Origin: an uncultured Lachnospiraceae bacterium
Lineage (GTDB): Bacteria; Bacillota; Clostridia; Lachnospirales; Lachnospiraceae
Reading direction: 5' to 3'
Assembly: GCA_910589385.1 (NCBI GenBank)
Contig: CAJUTU010000014.1
Location: 8,891 to 72,890 of the forward strand
DNA length: 64,000 bases
The notes under the pieces are model-generated. The model ran no database searches. It saw nothing but the letters and a program-made list of their open reading frames with translations, and was not told the DNA's origin. Of this stretch, positions 26,688 through 35,928 are shown in pieces (position 1 is the stretch's first letter; the number at the start of each line of letters is the position of its first letter). A program made the position numbers and the translations under genes.

Positions 26688-29269
26688 GAGCAGGCTCTTC
26701 TTCTGTTCCTTTCGGTAAGCAGCAATACAGCAAGCAGCGCAAGCCCCACGGCAGAAACATATTTTCCCACTTTTGCCCCAGGCGCATGATAAATGATCTC
26801 TATGTCATGCCGCCCCCGCACGATCGGAAATCCAAGAAATGCGGTATTCACTTTTTCATAGTTTGTTTCTTTCCCGTCAACCCTGATTTCATAATCGGGG
26901 CTATATGGAATCGACGTGATAAAATACCCATTGTTCTTTACATCCACAGACCCTGCAATCTGATTGCCCTGGGTCTTTTCTTTATCTAATTCTAATATGG
27001 ACTGATACAGTTCTCTGTCCCGTTCCTCGCCAGAACGTTCTCCCCAGCCTCCCACAAAACACTGGATCCCCATCAATTTATAGTCTCCCTTCCCCAGTAT
27101 GAGTTCTGCAAAGCTTTGTCCCTTTGGCATCATGACGGCATAAGTAAACGTCGTATTTCCATTGTAATAAACATGCTCCGTGGATGTCAGTTTATTCCGT
27201 TCTCCTTCCAGCCAGATTGTCACATCCTCCTTTGGACGGTTATTGAGCACCTGAAACTGCAGGAATAAAATCCGCTCTGATGCTCCTTCTTTCATTGGCT
27301 CTTGAATTTCCACAGACACTGTCGCGTTCCTTTTAGCCTGGATTTCATAACTTTCCCCTTCCCTTTTGATCTGGAGATGCTCTGTCTGCTTTTTTGGCAG
27401 GACAAACTCCACAGAGTGTACTGCCTCTTCCGCCGCTGTCAAAAGGCCTGCATCTTCTCTGATCCCGGCTATTGCCCCATAGGAAAATGCCAGTTGGCTA
27501 TACGGAAATTCTAATTTTTCATACTCCTTTTCCGAAATGAGCTGGTCTGTCACATAGGCAATGGGCGCTGCCCCCGGATTTTCATATATGGTATAACCGC
27601 CTGCCGTCTCCACTGCCCTGCAGCCTGGCACATCCTGCTTGGACAAAAAATATCTGACACTCATCAGATCCAAAAATACAGGATTTCTTGATACGGACTG
27701 CATCAGATCATTTCGGAATGGTTCCTCCACCTGAAAAATTGTTTTCCGGAACTTTTGATATTCCTCATTATAGGTTGAAGAATATAAGGAAGAAATGTAT
27801 TGTCCCATATCCCAGACCCGGTTTAGGTTCGCTGCATTCTCCTGTGCATCTCCTATCTGCTCCATGCGATAGAATCCTGGCTCTGACGCAAGCGTTTCCA
27901 CTATCATTTTCCCAACTGTCTCATCTGTTACTTTTTCATAGAATTCCCGGCTCTCGATCCGGTTCGCCTGTCGGTGGAATACACTGCCAAACAAGACCAA
28001 AAATAAGACTGGTGTAACCATAAGAAGTCTCACATTACCTTTTTTGACAGCCAAAAGATAACATATCATCATTACCGCTGCATCTGCGAGGATCAGCATT
28101 TTATATTCCGCATAATTTGAAGGCAGCTTTCCAATGGCCAAGATTAGGATTGTCCATATATACGGCCACAGTCCGGCAATGAACGCAATCTTTTTCTCTG
28201 CCATTTTCTTGAAATAATCTGCAGTCAGATAACAGAGCAAAGGCAAGAACGGGATCAATGCCTTATCCCGGATATAAAGGCCGCCGTTCAGCGCCCATGA
28301 GAAAAAAGGAATCACCAATATCAAGACACAGCCGCAGGCCAGTACCCGTTCACAATATTTCCGGTAAGCCATCCCTGTGAGCAAAACCGCAATCACAAGC
28401 GCAGTCAGGCCAATCCCATATGGTGTATAAATCTGGCTTCCTGCGTCAATATCCGGCATCAGAAGCGAAGCCAGGCTGAAATTCCCTTCTTCTGCACCTC
28501 CCCTTCCCGACAGCGCCAAAGCCGTTGGAAGCAGCAAAATTCCGCTCATCAAGACCGCAGACAGCATTGGCAGGCAGAACCGGAGACCATCCAGAAGAAA
28601 TATTTTCACGGTTATTTTTTCGTCTTTTATCTGCACATACCGATAAATCCCATACAATACCAACACCAACATTCCGCCAATGCTGAAATAGAAGCTGGTC
28701 ATGATCATCAAAAACACGCCCACCGCATAAAGCCCGCTTTTCCCTTTTTCAAAGTAACGGTCCACCCCCAGCAGCGCCATACACAGAAACGGCATATAAT
28801 TTACAAACATGATCTGGCTGTAGGAATGAAAGATCATCGGCCCTGACAGCAGAAACATATATGCCGTCCAAAAGCTGGTTTCCACAGGAAAACCTCGTTT
28901 CCGAAGCCACCCATAGAAAAGCAGCACCGCCATGGCAAGGCATGTCACGGATGCTGCCATGAGGTAATCTCCCATCTTCACAGACGGAAACAGATAGGAT
29001 ACCAGAATCACAGGACTATACAGTCCATAGTAAGAAAAGTGGTAAATATTCTGTCCTCCGCCGATATTGGCCGCGTATTCTGGAAATAATCCTCCTGTTT
29101 TATAGAACTGGCGCCGGAAATAATCCGGCAGAACACTATGCTGGCTGATCCAGTCTACCTTGGAACCGAAAATCCCATGCCTCCCGACAAAAAACCAGCA
29201 AAAGAATATAGACAATGCCGCCAGCAATAAAAGGGGCAGGATCTGCCTGTATGTCTGTTCCTTTTTCAT
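26684..29269 (-). CDS. YfhO-type multi-span membrane glycosyltransferase
   Basis: An 861-residue membrane protein with a hydrophobic N-terminal half of about 12-13 spans, a large extracellular domain (about residues 430-820) and a last span followed by an Arg-rich end. This is the YfhO architecture. In Bacillus, YfhO works with CsbB: CsbB loads N-acetylglucosamine on undecaprenyl phosphate and YfhO transfers it outside the cell to lipoteichoic acid. The partner GT2 gene is directly upstream here with an overlap of only a few bases. The ATG at 29269 has GAGG 9 bases upstream; the ATG at 29284 lies in the previous gene. The actual acceptor in this organism is unknown. Confidence 0.85.
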   Translation of the reverse strand: MKKEQTYRQILPLLLLAALSIFFCWFFVGRHGIFGSKVDWISQHSVLPDYFRRQFYKTGGLFPEYAANIGGGQNIYHFSYYGLYSPVILVSYLFPSVKMGDYLMAASVTCLAMAVLLFYGWLRKRGFPVETSFWTAYMFLLSGPMIFHSYSQIMFVNYMPFLCMALLGVDRYFEKGKSGLYAVGVFLMIMTSFYFSIGGMLVLVLYGIYRYVQIKDEKITVKIFLLDGLRFCLPMLSAVLMSGILLLPTALALSGRGGAEEGNFSLASLLMPDIDAGSQIYTPYGIGLTALVIAVLLTGMAYRKYCERVLACGCVLILVIPFFSWALNGGLYIRDKALIPFLPLLCYLTADYFKKMAEKKIAFIAGLWPYIWTILILAIGKLPSNYAEYKMLILADAAVMMICYLLAVKKGNVRLLMVTPVLFLVLFGSVFHRQANRIESREFYEKVTDETVGKMIVETLASEPGFYRMEQIGDAQENAANLNRVWDMGQYISSLYSSTYNEEYQKFRKTIFQVEEPFRNDLMQSVSRNPVFLDLMSVRYFLSKQDVPGCRAVETAGGYTIYENPGAAPIAYVTDQLISEKEYEKLEFPYSQLAFSYGAIAGIREDAGLLTAAEEAVHSVEFVLPKKQTEHLQIKREGESYEIQAKRNATVSVEIQEPMKEGASERILFLQFQVLNNRPKEDVTIWLEGERNKLTSTEHVYYNGNTTFTYAVMMPKGQSFAELILGKGDYKLMGIQCFVGGWGERSGEERDRELYQSILELDKEKTQGNQIAGSVDVKNNGYFITSIPYSPDYEIRVDGKETNYEKVNTAFLGFPIVRGRHDIEIIYHAPGAKVGKYVSAVGLALLAVLLLTERNRRRACS

Positions 29270-29280
29270 CTGCCCCCACC

Positions 29281-30255
29281 TCACGATTGACTACAGCTTT
29301 TCAGACAGCCGCTGTTCTCCTTTTCTTCCCTGCTGCTTTCTTTCAGAATAAATACCGGACGGCGCTTTGTTTCCAGATAGGTTTTCGACAGATATTGTCC
29401 CACGATCCCCGTACAAAATAACTGGATCCCGCTGACCAGAAAAATAATACATACCAGGGAAGGCCACCCCGATACCGGGTCTCCCCACACCAGAGTACGC
29501 ACGATGATAAATAAAATCATCAGAAAGGAAAGCCCGCAGAACACCATTCCCATGACCGACGCCAGGGAGAGGGGCGCGACCGAAAAGCCCGTGATCCCTT
29601 CCAGAGAATACCAGAAGAGCTTACGCACGGACCATTTCGTCTCGCCTGCTGCCCTCTCCACATTCTCATATTCCAGCCACTTTGTCTCGAATCCAACCCA
29701 TTCAAAAATCCCTTTTGAAAACCGGTTGTACTCACTCATTTCCAGGACCGCATTAACCATTTTCCGGCTCATCAGCCGATAATCCCTCGCCCCGCTCACA
29801 AGCCGTACTCTGGAAATGTGGTTAATGAACTGATAAAATTTTTCCGAGAGAAAAGAACGGATCCTCGGCTCTCCGGTTCTGGTGGAACGCTTCGCCGCCA
29901 CACACTCGTATCCATCCTCTGTAGCCACCCGATACATTTCAGGTAACAATTCCGGCGGATCCTGTAAATCCACATCCATAACAGCTGCAAAGTCTCCTTT
30001 CGCATTTTTCAGCCCCGCATAGATAGCTGCCTCTTTCCCGAAATTTCTGGAAAATGATAAAAAGCAGCAGCGCCCATCCTTTTGGTTCATTTCCTTCATA
30101 ATATTCAAAGTGCCGTCTGTGGAACCATCATCTACAAACAACAGTTCAAATTCCACCTCTGACATCTGCTCCATGACGGCAGACATTTCCTGATAGTATA
30201 CCGGCAAGGCCTCCTCCTCGTTCAGACAAGGGATTATAATGCTTATTTTTTTCAT
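29281..30255 (-). CDS. GT2 polyprenyl-phosphate glycosyltransferase, CsbB/GtrB type
   Basis: A 324-residue enzyme with a cytoplasmic GT-A domain and two C-terminal membrane spans (about residues 230-255 and 265-290). SIIIPCLNEEEALP, VDDGSTDGTL and the metal-binding DVDLQDPPE are the family motifs. Such enzymes move a sugar from a nucleotide sugar to undecaprenyl phosphate. It is followed at once by YfhO, and the pair resembles CsbB-YfhO of Bacillus. ATG 30255 has AGGAG at 9 bases; the ATG at 30264 abuts that site. Cell-envelope modification is the likely role, the sugar is not known. Confidence 0.88.
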   Translation of the reverse strand: MKKISIIIPCLNEEEALPVYYQEMSAVMEQMSEVEFELLFVDDGSTDGTLNIMKEMNQKDGRCCFLSFSRNFGKEAAIYAGLKNAKGDFAAVMDVDLQDPPELLPEMYRVATEDGYECVAAKRSTRTGEPRIRSFLSEKFYQFINHISRVRLVSGARDYRLMSRKMVNAVLEMSEYNRFSKGIFEWVGFETKWLEYENVERAAGETKWSVRKLFWYSLEGITGFSVAPLSLASVMGMVFCGLSFLMILFIIVRTLVWGDPVSGWPSLVCIIFLVSGIQLFCTGIVGQYLSKTYLETKRRPVFILKESSREEKENSGCLKSCSQS

Positions 30256-30309
30256 GTCTATCATCTCCTCTTTCTATCTTCTTTGCCATGCATCCACTTT
30301 ATCCCATAT

Positions 30310-30353
30310 TTCTTAAAAACCTTAAAATTAAAATCTTAGAATTTCTTAAGAAC
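30310..30353 (-). promoter_or_regulatory. Cluster of TTAAG direct repeats upstream of the GT2-YfhO operon
   Basis: On the minus strand four TTAAG/CTAAG units occur in about 40 bases, spaced 10, 14 and 9 bases. Repeats of this kind are bound by OmpR-family response regulators, so this may be an envelope-stress control site. The region is AT-rich and chance occurrence is possible. Confidence 0.3.
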
Positions 30354-30521
30354 CACCCGTGAATTTTTTAAAGAACAAAATAATTGTGATGATTGCATAT
30401 TGATTTTTATCGAAAAATCTGGTTATCTATATATAGGGTTGTCTTGCTGGCAGGATGATATTCCGAAGTCCGGCATTTTCATCATAGATAACTGAAAATG
30501 AAGAATAGAGAGGTGTACGAG

Positions 30522-31382
30522 ATGAAACCGATAAAAGAAGGGAAAGTCCGTGAGATTTATGATAACGGCGACAGCCTGATCATGGTTGCCACTGACCGGA
30601 TCAGCTGTTTTGATGTAATCTTGAAAAATGATGTAACAAAAAAAGGAACCGTGCTGACACAGATGTCCCGTTTCTGGTTTAATATGACAAAGGATATTCT
30701 GCCAAACCACATGATTTCTACGGATGTAGCAGACATGCCGGAATATTTTCATCAGCCGAAGTTCGACGGCAGCAGCATGATGTGCCGGAAACTCAACATG
30801 CTTCCCATTGAGTGTATTGTCCGCGGCTATATCACCGGCAGCGGGTGGGCAAGCTATCAGAAGGATGGAACCGTATGCGGAATCACACTTCCGGAGGGGT
30901 TAAAGGAATCCGACCAGCTTCCGGAGCCAATCTACACGCCTTCCACCAAGGCTGAGATCGGCGACCACGACGAAAATATTTCTTATGAGCAGAGCATTGC
31001 CCATCTGGAAAAATATTTCCCCGGCAAGGGAGAAGAATATGCTGCTAAGCTTCGGGATTACACCATAGCGCTCTATAAAAAATGTGCGGATTATGCAAGA
31101 AGCCGGGGCATTATCATCGCGGACACGAAGTTTGAGTTCGGGCTAGATGAAGAGGGCAATATTGTTCTCGGTGACGAGATGCTGACGCCGGACAGTTCCC
31201 GCTTCTGGCCTGCAGACGAATATGAGCCCGGACACGGCCAGCCTTCCTTTGATAAGCAGTTCGCACGTGACTGGCTCAAGGCAAATCCGGGAAACGACTG
31301 GACACTGCCGGAGGACATCGCAGAAAAGACGATCGGCAAATATCTGCAGGGATATGAAATGCTGACTGGAGAAAAGCTCTGA
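30522..31382 (+). CDS. purC: Phosphoribosylaminoimidazole-succinocarboxamide synthase
   Basis: PurC joins aspartate to CAIR in purine synthesis. Visible motifs are IKEGKVREIYDNGD (ATP-binding loop), TDRISCFDVILKNDV, the PIECIVRGYITGSGWASY signature, and IADTKFEFGLDEEG with the metal-binding acidic residues. At 286 residues it belongs to the longer, yeast-like type instead of the 235-residue Bacillus type. ATG 30522 follows GAGAGG at 8 bases. It stands alone; no other pur genes and no purine riboswitch were seen nearby. It is followed by a strong bidirectional terminator. Confidence 0.95.
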   Translation: MKPIKEGKVREIYDNGDSLIMVATDRISCFDVILKNDVTKKGTVLTQMSRFWFNMTKDILPNHMISTDVADMPEYFHQPKFDGSSMMCRKLNMLPIECIVRGYITGSGWASYQKDGTVCGITLPEGLKESDQLPEPIYTPSTKAEIGDHDENISYEQSIAHLEKYFPGKGEEYAAKLRDYTIALYKKCADYARSRGIIIADTKFEFGLDEEGNIVLGDEMLTPDSSRFWPADEYEPGHGQPSFDKQFARDWLKANPGNDWTLPEDIAEKTIGKYLQGYEMLTGEKL

Positions 31383-31416
31383 CCATGCACTGAAAATAAT
31401 ACATCAAAAAAATAAG

Positions 31417-31467
31417 AAAAAGACACCTGCCGCATAGAGCCAGATTCTATACAGCCGGTGTCTTTTT
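31417..31467. terminator. Bidirectional terminator between purC and the DUF4317 pair
   Basis: AAAAAGACACC (31417-31427) pairs with GGTGTCTTTTT (31457-31467) over a 29-base loop; the A and T tails serve both strands. Confidence 0.8.
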
Positions 31468-31527
31468 AATACCTATTCTTCAGGTATTTGTTATTCTCCA
31501 GATTCCAAAACCGGAATGTCCCAATTC

Positions 31528-31758
31528 TTATTCTTCAAATTCCAAAACCACGATATCGAACTTATCTGTTGACTTGATTTCCTTCACAATCCCTTTCCGG
31601 GCTTTCAGCCGCTCATAACTCCGGTAATTTGCGCTCATACCCAGCATATGTTCCAGAGTATAATAATAGGAAGAAGGCAAAATACCCTCTGTAATACTCA
31701 TCTCCTGTCCAATCTGGAACGCATCCTTATTTTCAATGGTAAACTCCATCATCCTCAT
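31528..31758 (-). CDS. Small protein coupled to the DUF4317 gene, unknown function
   Basis: A 76-residue acidic-basic mixed protein without membrane segments. It starts at an ATG whose last bases form the TGA stop of the DUF4317 gene (ATGA overlap), with GGAGG 7 bases upstream inside that gene. The C-terminal part, KGIVKEIKSTDKFDIVVLEFEE, looks like a small beta-structure. I know no function. The tight coupling suggests equal production and a shared task with the DUF4317 protein. Confidence 0.75.
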   Translation of the reverse strand: MRMMEFTIENKDAFQIGQEMSITEGILPSSYYYTLEHMLGMSANYRSYERLKARKGIVKEIKSTDKFDIVVLEFEE

Positions 31759-32963
31759 GATTCTGCCTCCATACTCCCGGCATTTCCGATATGATCCATA
31801 GGCTCAGCATTTCCGATATTTTCTATACTCCCAGGTTTTTTTATCGTCCGCACATTGATTCCGTTCACCTCAATATGGTCGTCCACCGCAATAACCAGGC
31901 ATTGCCTGCCGTCAATCACCCTGGTTTCCACCAGATCCGCCCGGTCCGGATTCACCTTGATCACCACGTCCGGAGTTTCAATGTTGAATTTCCGGGTTTC
32001 CGCAATGTTTTCCGCCATCAGAGAAGTCTTTTCCCCTGCTGCCGCGTCATAAGTCTGCTCAAACATTTCCATATTCTCCGCAGGCACCCCGCTGTTCTCA
32101 AACACCTTTTTCATACTGATCTTGTCCAGTTCAAGGGGTTCCGGCTCTTCTTTATGCTCTGCGATCATATCGTTGAGCGTATCATGGATATTGCGGATGA
32201 TCTCATAGTCCCCGTCTTCTCCCAGGGTATCCTCGATCAGGATCTGGAATGCCTCCTTCTGCGTATCCGCAGACATCGGGCTCTTCGCCCCTAACACCTG
32301 GTCGATCAGTTCCGGCTGCAGGTCCTGAGACTTTTTCGTATAATACAGCAGGCCATGAAGGTCTGTATTCCGGTCATTAAACGCCGGAAATAAAAATCCT
32401 TTGTCCGGCACTTCCACGATCCAGTCCCGAATCCGGTCCTGGATCCGGTTATCCTCCGCATTATAGGAGAGTCCTGCTTTAGAGAGCGTTACCGGGCAGA
32501 TACTACACATCAGATATTCATAAACATAGTCTGACGAGTCATACATCTCCAGATTATCCGATGCCTTTCCCGGAATATCATACATGGCATGAATCAGGAT
32601 AATATAATAATTTCCCTCAAATATGTAATTCTCGATAATCTTATCATAAAACTCCTCCAACAGCTCTTCGTCTTCCAGCTTGCTGCTTTTAAGCTTCATC
32701 AAGAATTCCTGTGTCCCGCCGGGCATCTCCTGTTCTAATGGAAACTCCATGTTCAGCATGTTCCGTCCGATCCCGCCAGACAGTGTCTTTTTAAAAATAT
32801 CAAAATACTTAAAAGCCTCTTCCTCCGGCAGAGAAAGAAATGCCTCTTTTGTCTGCATCTGCTTATTTTTTTCGTGGTCCACATAACAGCCGCAGATCCG
32901 CGTGATCGCGCAATTGGCCGGTGTGAACTGCTTCCTGATCTCTAATACTTCCTTCTTATTCAT
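31755..32963 (-). CDS. DUF4317 family protein
   Basis: A 402-residue cytoplasmic protein found mainly in Clostridia; the N-terminus MNKKEVLEIRKQFTPANCAITRICGCYVD and the CPVTLSKAGLSYN segment match DUF4317. No enzyme motif is evident; a run of conserved Cys (ICGCY, MCSICPV) could bind metal, which is only a guess. The last 25 residues contain an imperfect repeat around IGNAEPM/IGNAGSM that looks like a flexible tail. GAGGG precedes the ATG. It forms a two-gene operon with the overlapping 76-residue protein. Confidence 0.82.
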   Translation of the reverse strand: MNKKEVLEIRKQFTPANCAITRICGCYVDHEKNKQMQTKEAFLSLPEEEAFKYFDIFKKTLSGGIGRNMLNMEFPLEQEMPGGTQEFLMKLKSSKLEDEELLEEFYDKIIENYIFEGNYYIILIHAMYDIPGKASDNLEMYDSSDYVYEYLMCSICPVTLSKAGLSYNAEDNRIQDRIRDWIVEVPDKGFLFPAFNDRNTDLHGLLYYTKKSQDLQPELIDQVLGAKSPMSADTQKEAFQILIEDTLGEDGDYEIIRNIHDTLNDMIAEHKEEPEPLELDKISMKKVFENSGVPAENMEMFEQTYDAAAGEKTSLMAENIAETRKFNIETPDVVIKVNPDRADLVETRVIDGRQCLVIAVDDHIEVNGINVRTIKKPGSIENIGNAEPMDHIGNAGSMEAES

Positions 32964-33139
32964 TTATCTTCCCTCTTTCTATCTCTGTATCTGATCTGCA
33001 CAGCCGACAGCTCCGCCGCCTGTCCCTACTATTCTACAACGATTTTCCGAATATGAAAAGTATTGATTTCTTTATTGACTTTTCTTTTAGACAATGGTAC
33101 TTTTTTTATAATTATGGACACTAACAGAGGAGGTTTCCC

Positions 33140-34048
33140 ATGCAGCACTTATCAACTCTGAAAGAAATCCGCCCCCACGGCACCAAAACCTTTCCCTGCG
33201 CCATTTACCAGACTCGTTCTTCCGGCGAAGGCATACTTTTCAAGCATCACTGGCATGATGAAGTCGAAATATTGTATTTTTCCGGCGGTGAATTTCGCCT
33301 GGAGATCAATATGGAGCCATTCTACATCCGTTCCGAATGCCTGTACTTCATTAACCCTGGCGAACTCCATAGTATTATCACCGAAACATCCGGAAGCCTC
33401 GGAGAAGATGCCGTGGTCTTTTCTCCCGGCATTCTAAGCTTTGATTCCTGTGACACCGCACAGATGCAGCTCATTCAGCCCATGCAGAATGGGAAAATAC
33501 GTTTTCCTCGCTTCCTACTGCCTGACCATCCCGCTTTTGCGCCTATATACAGCGCTTTTCAGGATATCATGCAGTCTTTCGGCACGTCAGGCGAAGACAT
33601 TTCTCATTGTGACGGCGCGGTGACTGACGACCTGACAAACCAGCTATATATCAAGTCCTCCCTGCTCCGCATCCTGGCCGTCCTGTCCAGCCACCAGCTT
33701 TTCTCTCCTATGGAAAAAGGGCACGATAAGCGGGTGGAAGGAATCAAAAAAACTTTGACCTATATCAGGGAAAACTATAGAGAAAAAATATATATCCGGG
33801 ATCTGGCAAAAGAAGTCTGCATGAATGAACAGTATTTCTGCCGATTTTTCAAAAAAGCGATCGGCCGTTCTCCTATTGAATATCTCAATGAATATCGTAT
33901 CAAACAGTCTCTCCGCCTTTTAGAAGAGACAGACCTTCCCATTACAGAAGTCTGTCTGGAATGCGGTTACAATAATCTGGGGAATTTTCTCAGGGAATTT
34001 CGGAAATATACGGGCACCACTCCGCTTCAGTATCGAAAAAAGTCATAA
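33140..34048 (+). CDS. AraC family regulator with N-terminal cupin domain
   Basis: A 302-residue regulator. Residues 25-100 have the cupin pattern (HHWHDEVEILYFSGGEFRLEI, then YFINPGELHSI), the sugar-sensing domain of AraC-type proteins. The C-terminal HTH pair is in IRDLAKEVCMNEQYFCRFFKKAIG and LPITEVCLECGYNNLGNFLREFRKYTG. AGGAGG lies 6 bases before the ATG. The gene is followed on the same strand by two alpha-glucosidase genes after 127 bases containing a promoter, so it is a likely regulator of those genes. Confidence 0.92.
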   Translation: MQHLSTLKEIRPHGTKTFPCAIYQTRSSGEGILFKHHWHDEVEILYFSGGEFRLEINMEPFYIRSECLYFINPGELHSIITETSGSLGEDAVVFSPGILSFDSCDTAQMQLIQPMQNGKIRFPRFLLPDHPAFAPIYSAFQDIMQSFGTSGEDISHCDGAVTDDLTNQLYIKSSLLRILAVLSSHQLFSPMEKGHDKRVEGIKKTLTYIRENYREKIYIRDLAKEVCMNEQYFCRFFKKAIGRSPIEYLNEYRIKQSLRLLEETDLPITEVCLECGYNNLGNFLREFRKYTGTTPLQYRKKS

Positions 34049-34061
34049 TATTGTAATTTTT

Positions 34062-34104
34062 AATCAGATAAATGAAAGACAAATCTGATTCTGGTTATTA
34101 TAAT
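34062..34104 (+). promoter_or_regulatory. Promoter with inverted repeat upstream of the alpha-glucosidase genes
   Basis: AAGACA (34076-34081), a 17-base spacer and TATAAT (34099-34104) form a likely promoter. The inverted repeat AATCAGAT/ATCTGATT (34062-34069 and 34083-34090) encloses the -35 box and is a candidate operator, or it may be the upstream gene's weak terminator. Confidence 0.5.
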
Positions 34105-34175
34105 AGAATCACAAAAATGAAATGCAGAACCTGTTACTGACATAAAAATTTAAAACACGATATGGAGGTATCATT

Positions 34176-35840
34176 ATGACAAAAAAGTGGTGGCATGACA
34201 AGGTAGCTTATCAGATCTATCCAAAAAGTTTTTATGATTCCAACGGAGACGGTATCGGCGATATCCCCGGTATCATCAGCAAACTGGATTACCTGCAGGA
34301 TCTGGGCGTGGACATTATCTGGCTCTCCCCATGCTATCCTTCCCCTCTGGCGGACGAAGGCTACGACATCTCCGATTATTATGATATTGACCCCCGCTTC
34401 GGCACCATGGACGACATGGACCAGCTTCTTGCCGAAGCCAAAAAAAGAGGCATGTACATTCTAATGGATCTGGTAGTCAACCACTGCTCTGATGAGCATG
34501 AGTGGTTCAAAAAAGCCTGTGAAGACCCGGAAGGAAAATACGGCAATTTCTTCTACTTACGCGACAAAAAGGAAGGTGAGCTTCCCACCAACTGGCGCTC
34601 TTATTTCGGCGGCCCGGTATGGGAAGACCTTCCCGGAACCAACAAGCAGTACCTGCATGTATTCCATAAAAAGCAGCCTGACTTGAACTGGGAGAACCCG
34701 GAGCTGCGTGAAGAGGTCTACAAAAACATCAACTGGTGGCTGGACAAAGGTTTGGGCGGCTTCCGTATTGATGCTATCATTAATATCAAAAAGGCGCTGC
34801 CATTTTGTAGTTATGAACCTGACAGGGACGACGGACTTTGCTCCATTAAGGCTATGCTGAAAGAAGCAAAAGGCATCGGGGAATTCTTAGGCGAGATGCG
34901 TGACCGTACCTTCAAAAAATATGACGCATTTTCCGTAGGAGAAGTCTTTGATGAAAAGCCAGAAGACATTCCAGATTTCATCGGGGAAAACGGCTACTTC
35001 TCCAGCATGTTTGATTTTAATGAGACAATCTTTGGGCAGAGTGGGAAGGGATGGTATGCTGACCAGCCGATTACGCCTGATGATTACAAGAGATGCTGCT
35101 TCGAGGCTCAGGCAAAAGTAGGAGACATCGGCTTTTTATCCAACATCATCGAAAACCATGATGAGCCTCGTGGCGTCAGCCGCTATATCCCGGAAAGCGA
35201 CTGCTGCCTGGAAAGCAAAAAAATGCTTGCTGCTTTGAATTTTATGCTGCGCGGCCTCCCCTTTATTTATCAGGGGCAGGAACTGGGAATGGAAAATGTG
35301 CCAATCTCTTCTATGGATGAAGTCGATGATATCTCCGCCATTGACGAGTATCAGGTAGCGCTGGATGCAGGCCTCTCCCCGGAGGAAGCGTTAAAGGTAG
35401 TTTCCAAATTCAGCCGCGATAATGCCCGTACACCAATGCAGTGGTCCGATGGAGCCAATGCCGGATTCACTACTGGAACCCCCTGGCTGAAGGTCAATCC
35501 GAATTATACTTCCATCAATGCTGCCGCGCAGTTGGATGACCCGGATTCTGTAAGAAGTTTTTATAAAAAACTGATCGCCCTTCGTAAAAATCCGGAATAC
35601 AAAGAAACGGTTGTATACGGAGCGTTAGAGCCTGTATGGGAAGACCGCCACAATCTCATGGCTTATTACCGAAAAGGCGGGAAGACGCTTCTGGTCATTG
35701 GAAATTACCAGAAAGACGAGCAGGCAATTACACTTCCGTCAGGATATAAAAAAGTGTTATTGAACAACTACCCTGACATTGCACAAGAGGGCAATACCAT
35801 CCAGTTACATGGATATCAGGTATTGATATTGGAAATGTAA
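34176..35840 (+). CDS. GH13 alpha-glucosidase, Ala at the specificity position
   Basis: A 554-residue cytoplasmic GH13_31-type enzyme. The four conserved regions are visible: DLVVNH (residues 98-103), GGFRIDAI with nucleophile D199, a VGEV acid/base Glu, and IIENHDEPR with the stabiliser Asp. The residue after the nucleophile is Ala200; oligo-1,6-glucosidases have Val here while enzymes preferring alpha-1,4 bonds have Ala or Thr, so maltose-type substrates are suggested. No signal peptide. GGAGG is 7 bases before the ATG. It is followed by a second paralogue after 88 bases. Confidence 0.9.
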   Translation: MTKKWWHDKVAYQIYPKSFYDSNGDGIGDIPGIISKLDYLQDLGVDIIWLSPCYPSPLADEGYDISDYYDIDPRFGTMDDMDQLLAEAKKRGMYILMDLVVNHCSDEHEWFKKACEDPEGKYGNFFYLRDKKEGELPTNWRSYFGGPVWEDLPGTNKQYLHVFHKKQPDLNWENPELREEVYKNINWWLDKGLGGFRIDAIINIKKALPFCSYEPDRDDGLCSIKAMLKEAKGIGEFLGEMRDRTFKKYDAFSVGEVFDEKPEDIPDFIGENGYFSSMFDFNETIFGQSGKGWYADQPITPDDYKRCCFEAQAKVGDIGFLSNIIENHDEPRGVSRYIPESDCCLESKKMLAALNFMLRGLPFIYQGQELGMENVPISSMDEVDDISAIDEYQVALDAGLSPEEALKVVSKFSRDNARTPMQWSDGANAGFTTGTPWLKVNPNYTSINAAAQLDDPDSVRSFYKKLIALRKNPEYKETVVYGALEPVWEDRHNLMAYYRKGGKTLLVIGNYQKDEQAITLPSGYKKVLLNNYPDIAQEGNTIQLHGYQVLILEM

Positions 35841-35928
35841 TTACACAGGATATGATGGAGATGATTATAGTAATGTCTCTCTATCTGCTTAGATGTTTGG
35901 CAACAGAATTAGAAAGGAGTAAAGGATT

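Noticed and set aside
30256..30521. Possible purine riboswitch before purC
   Set aside because: No three-way junction with the conserved loop sequences could be drawn.
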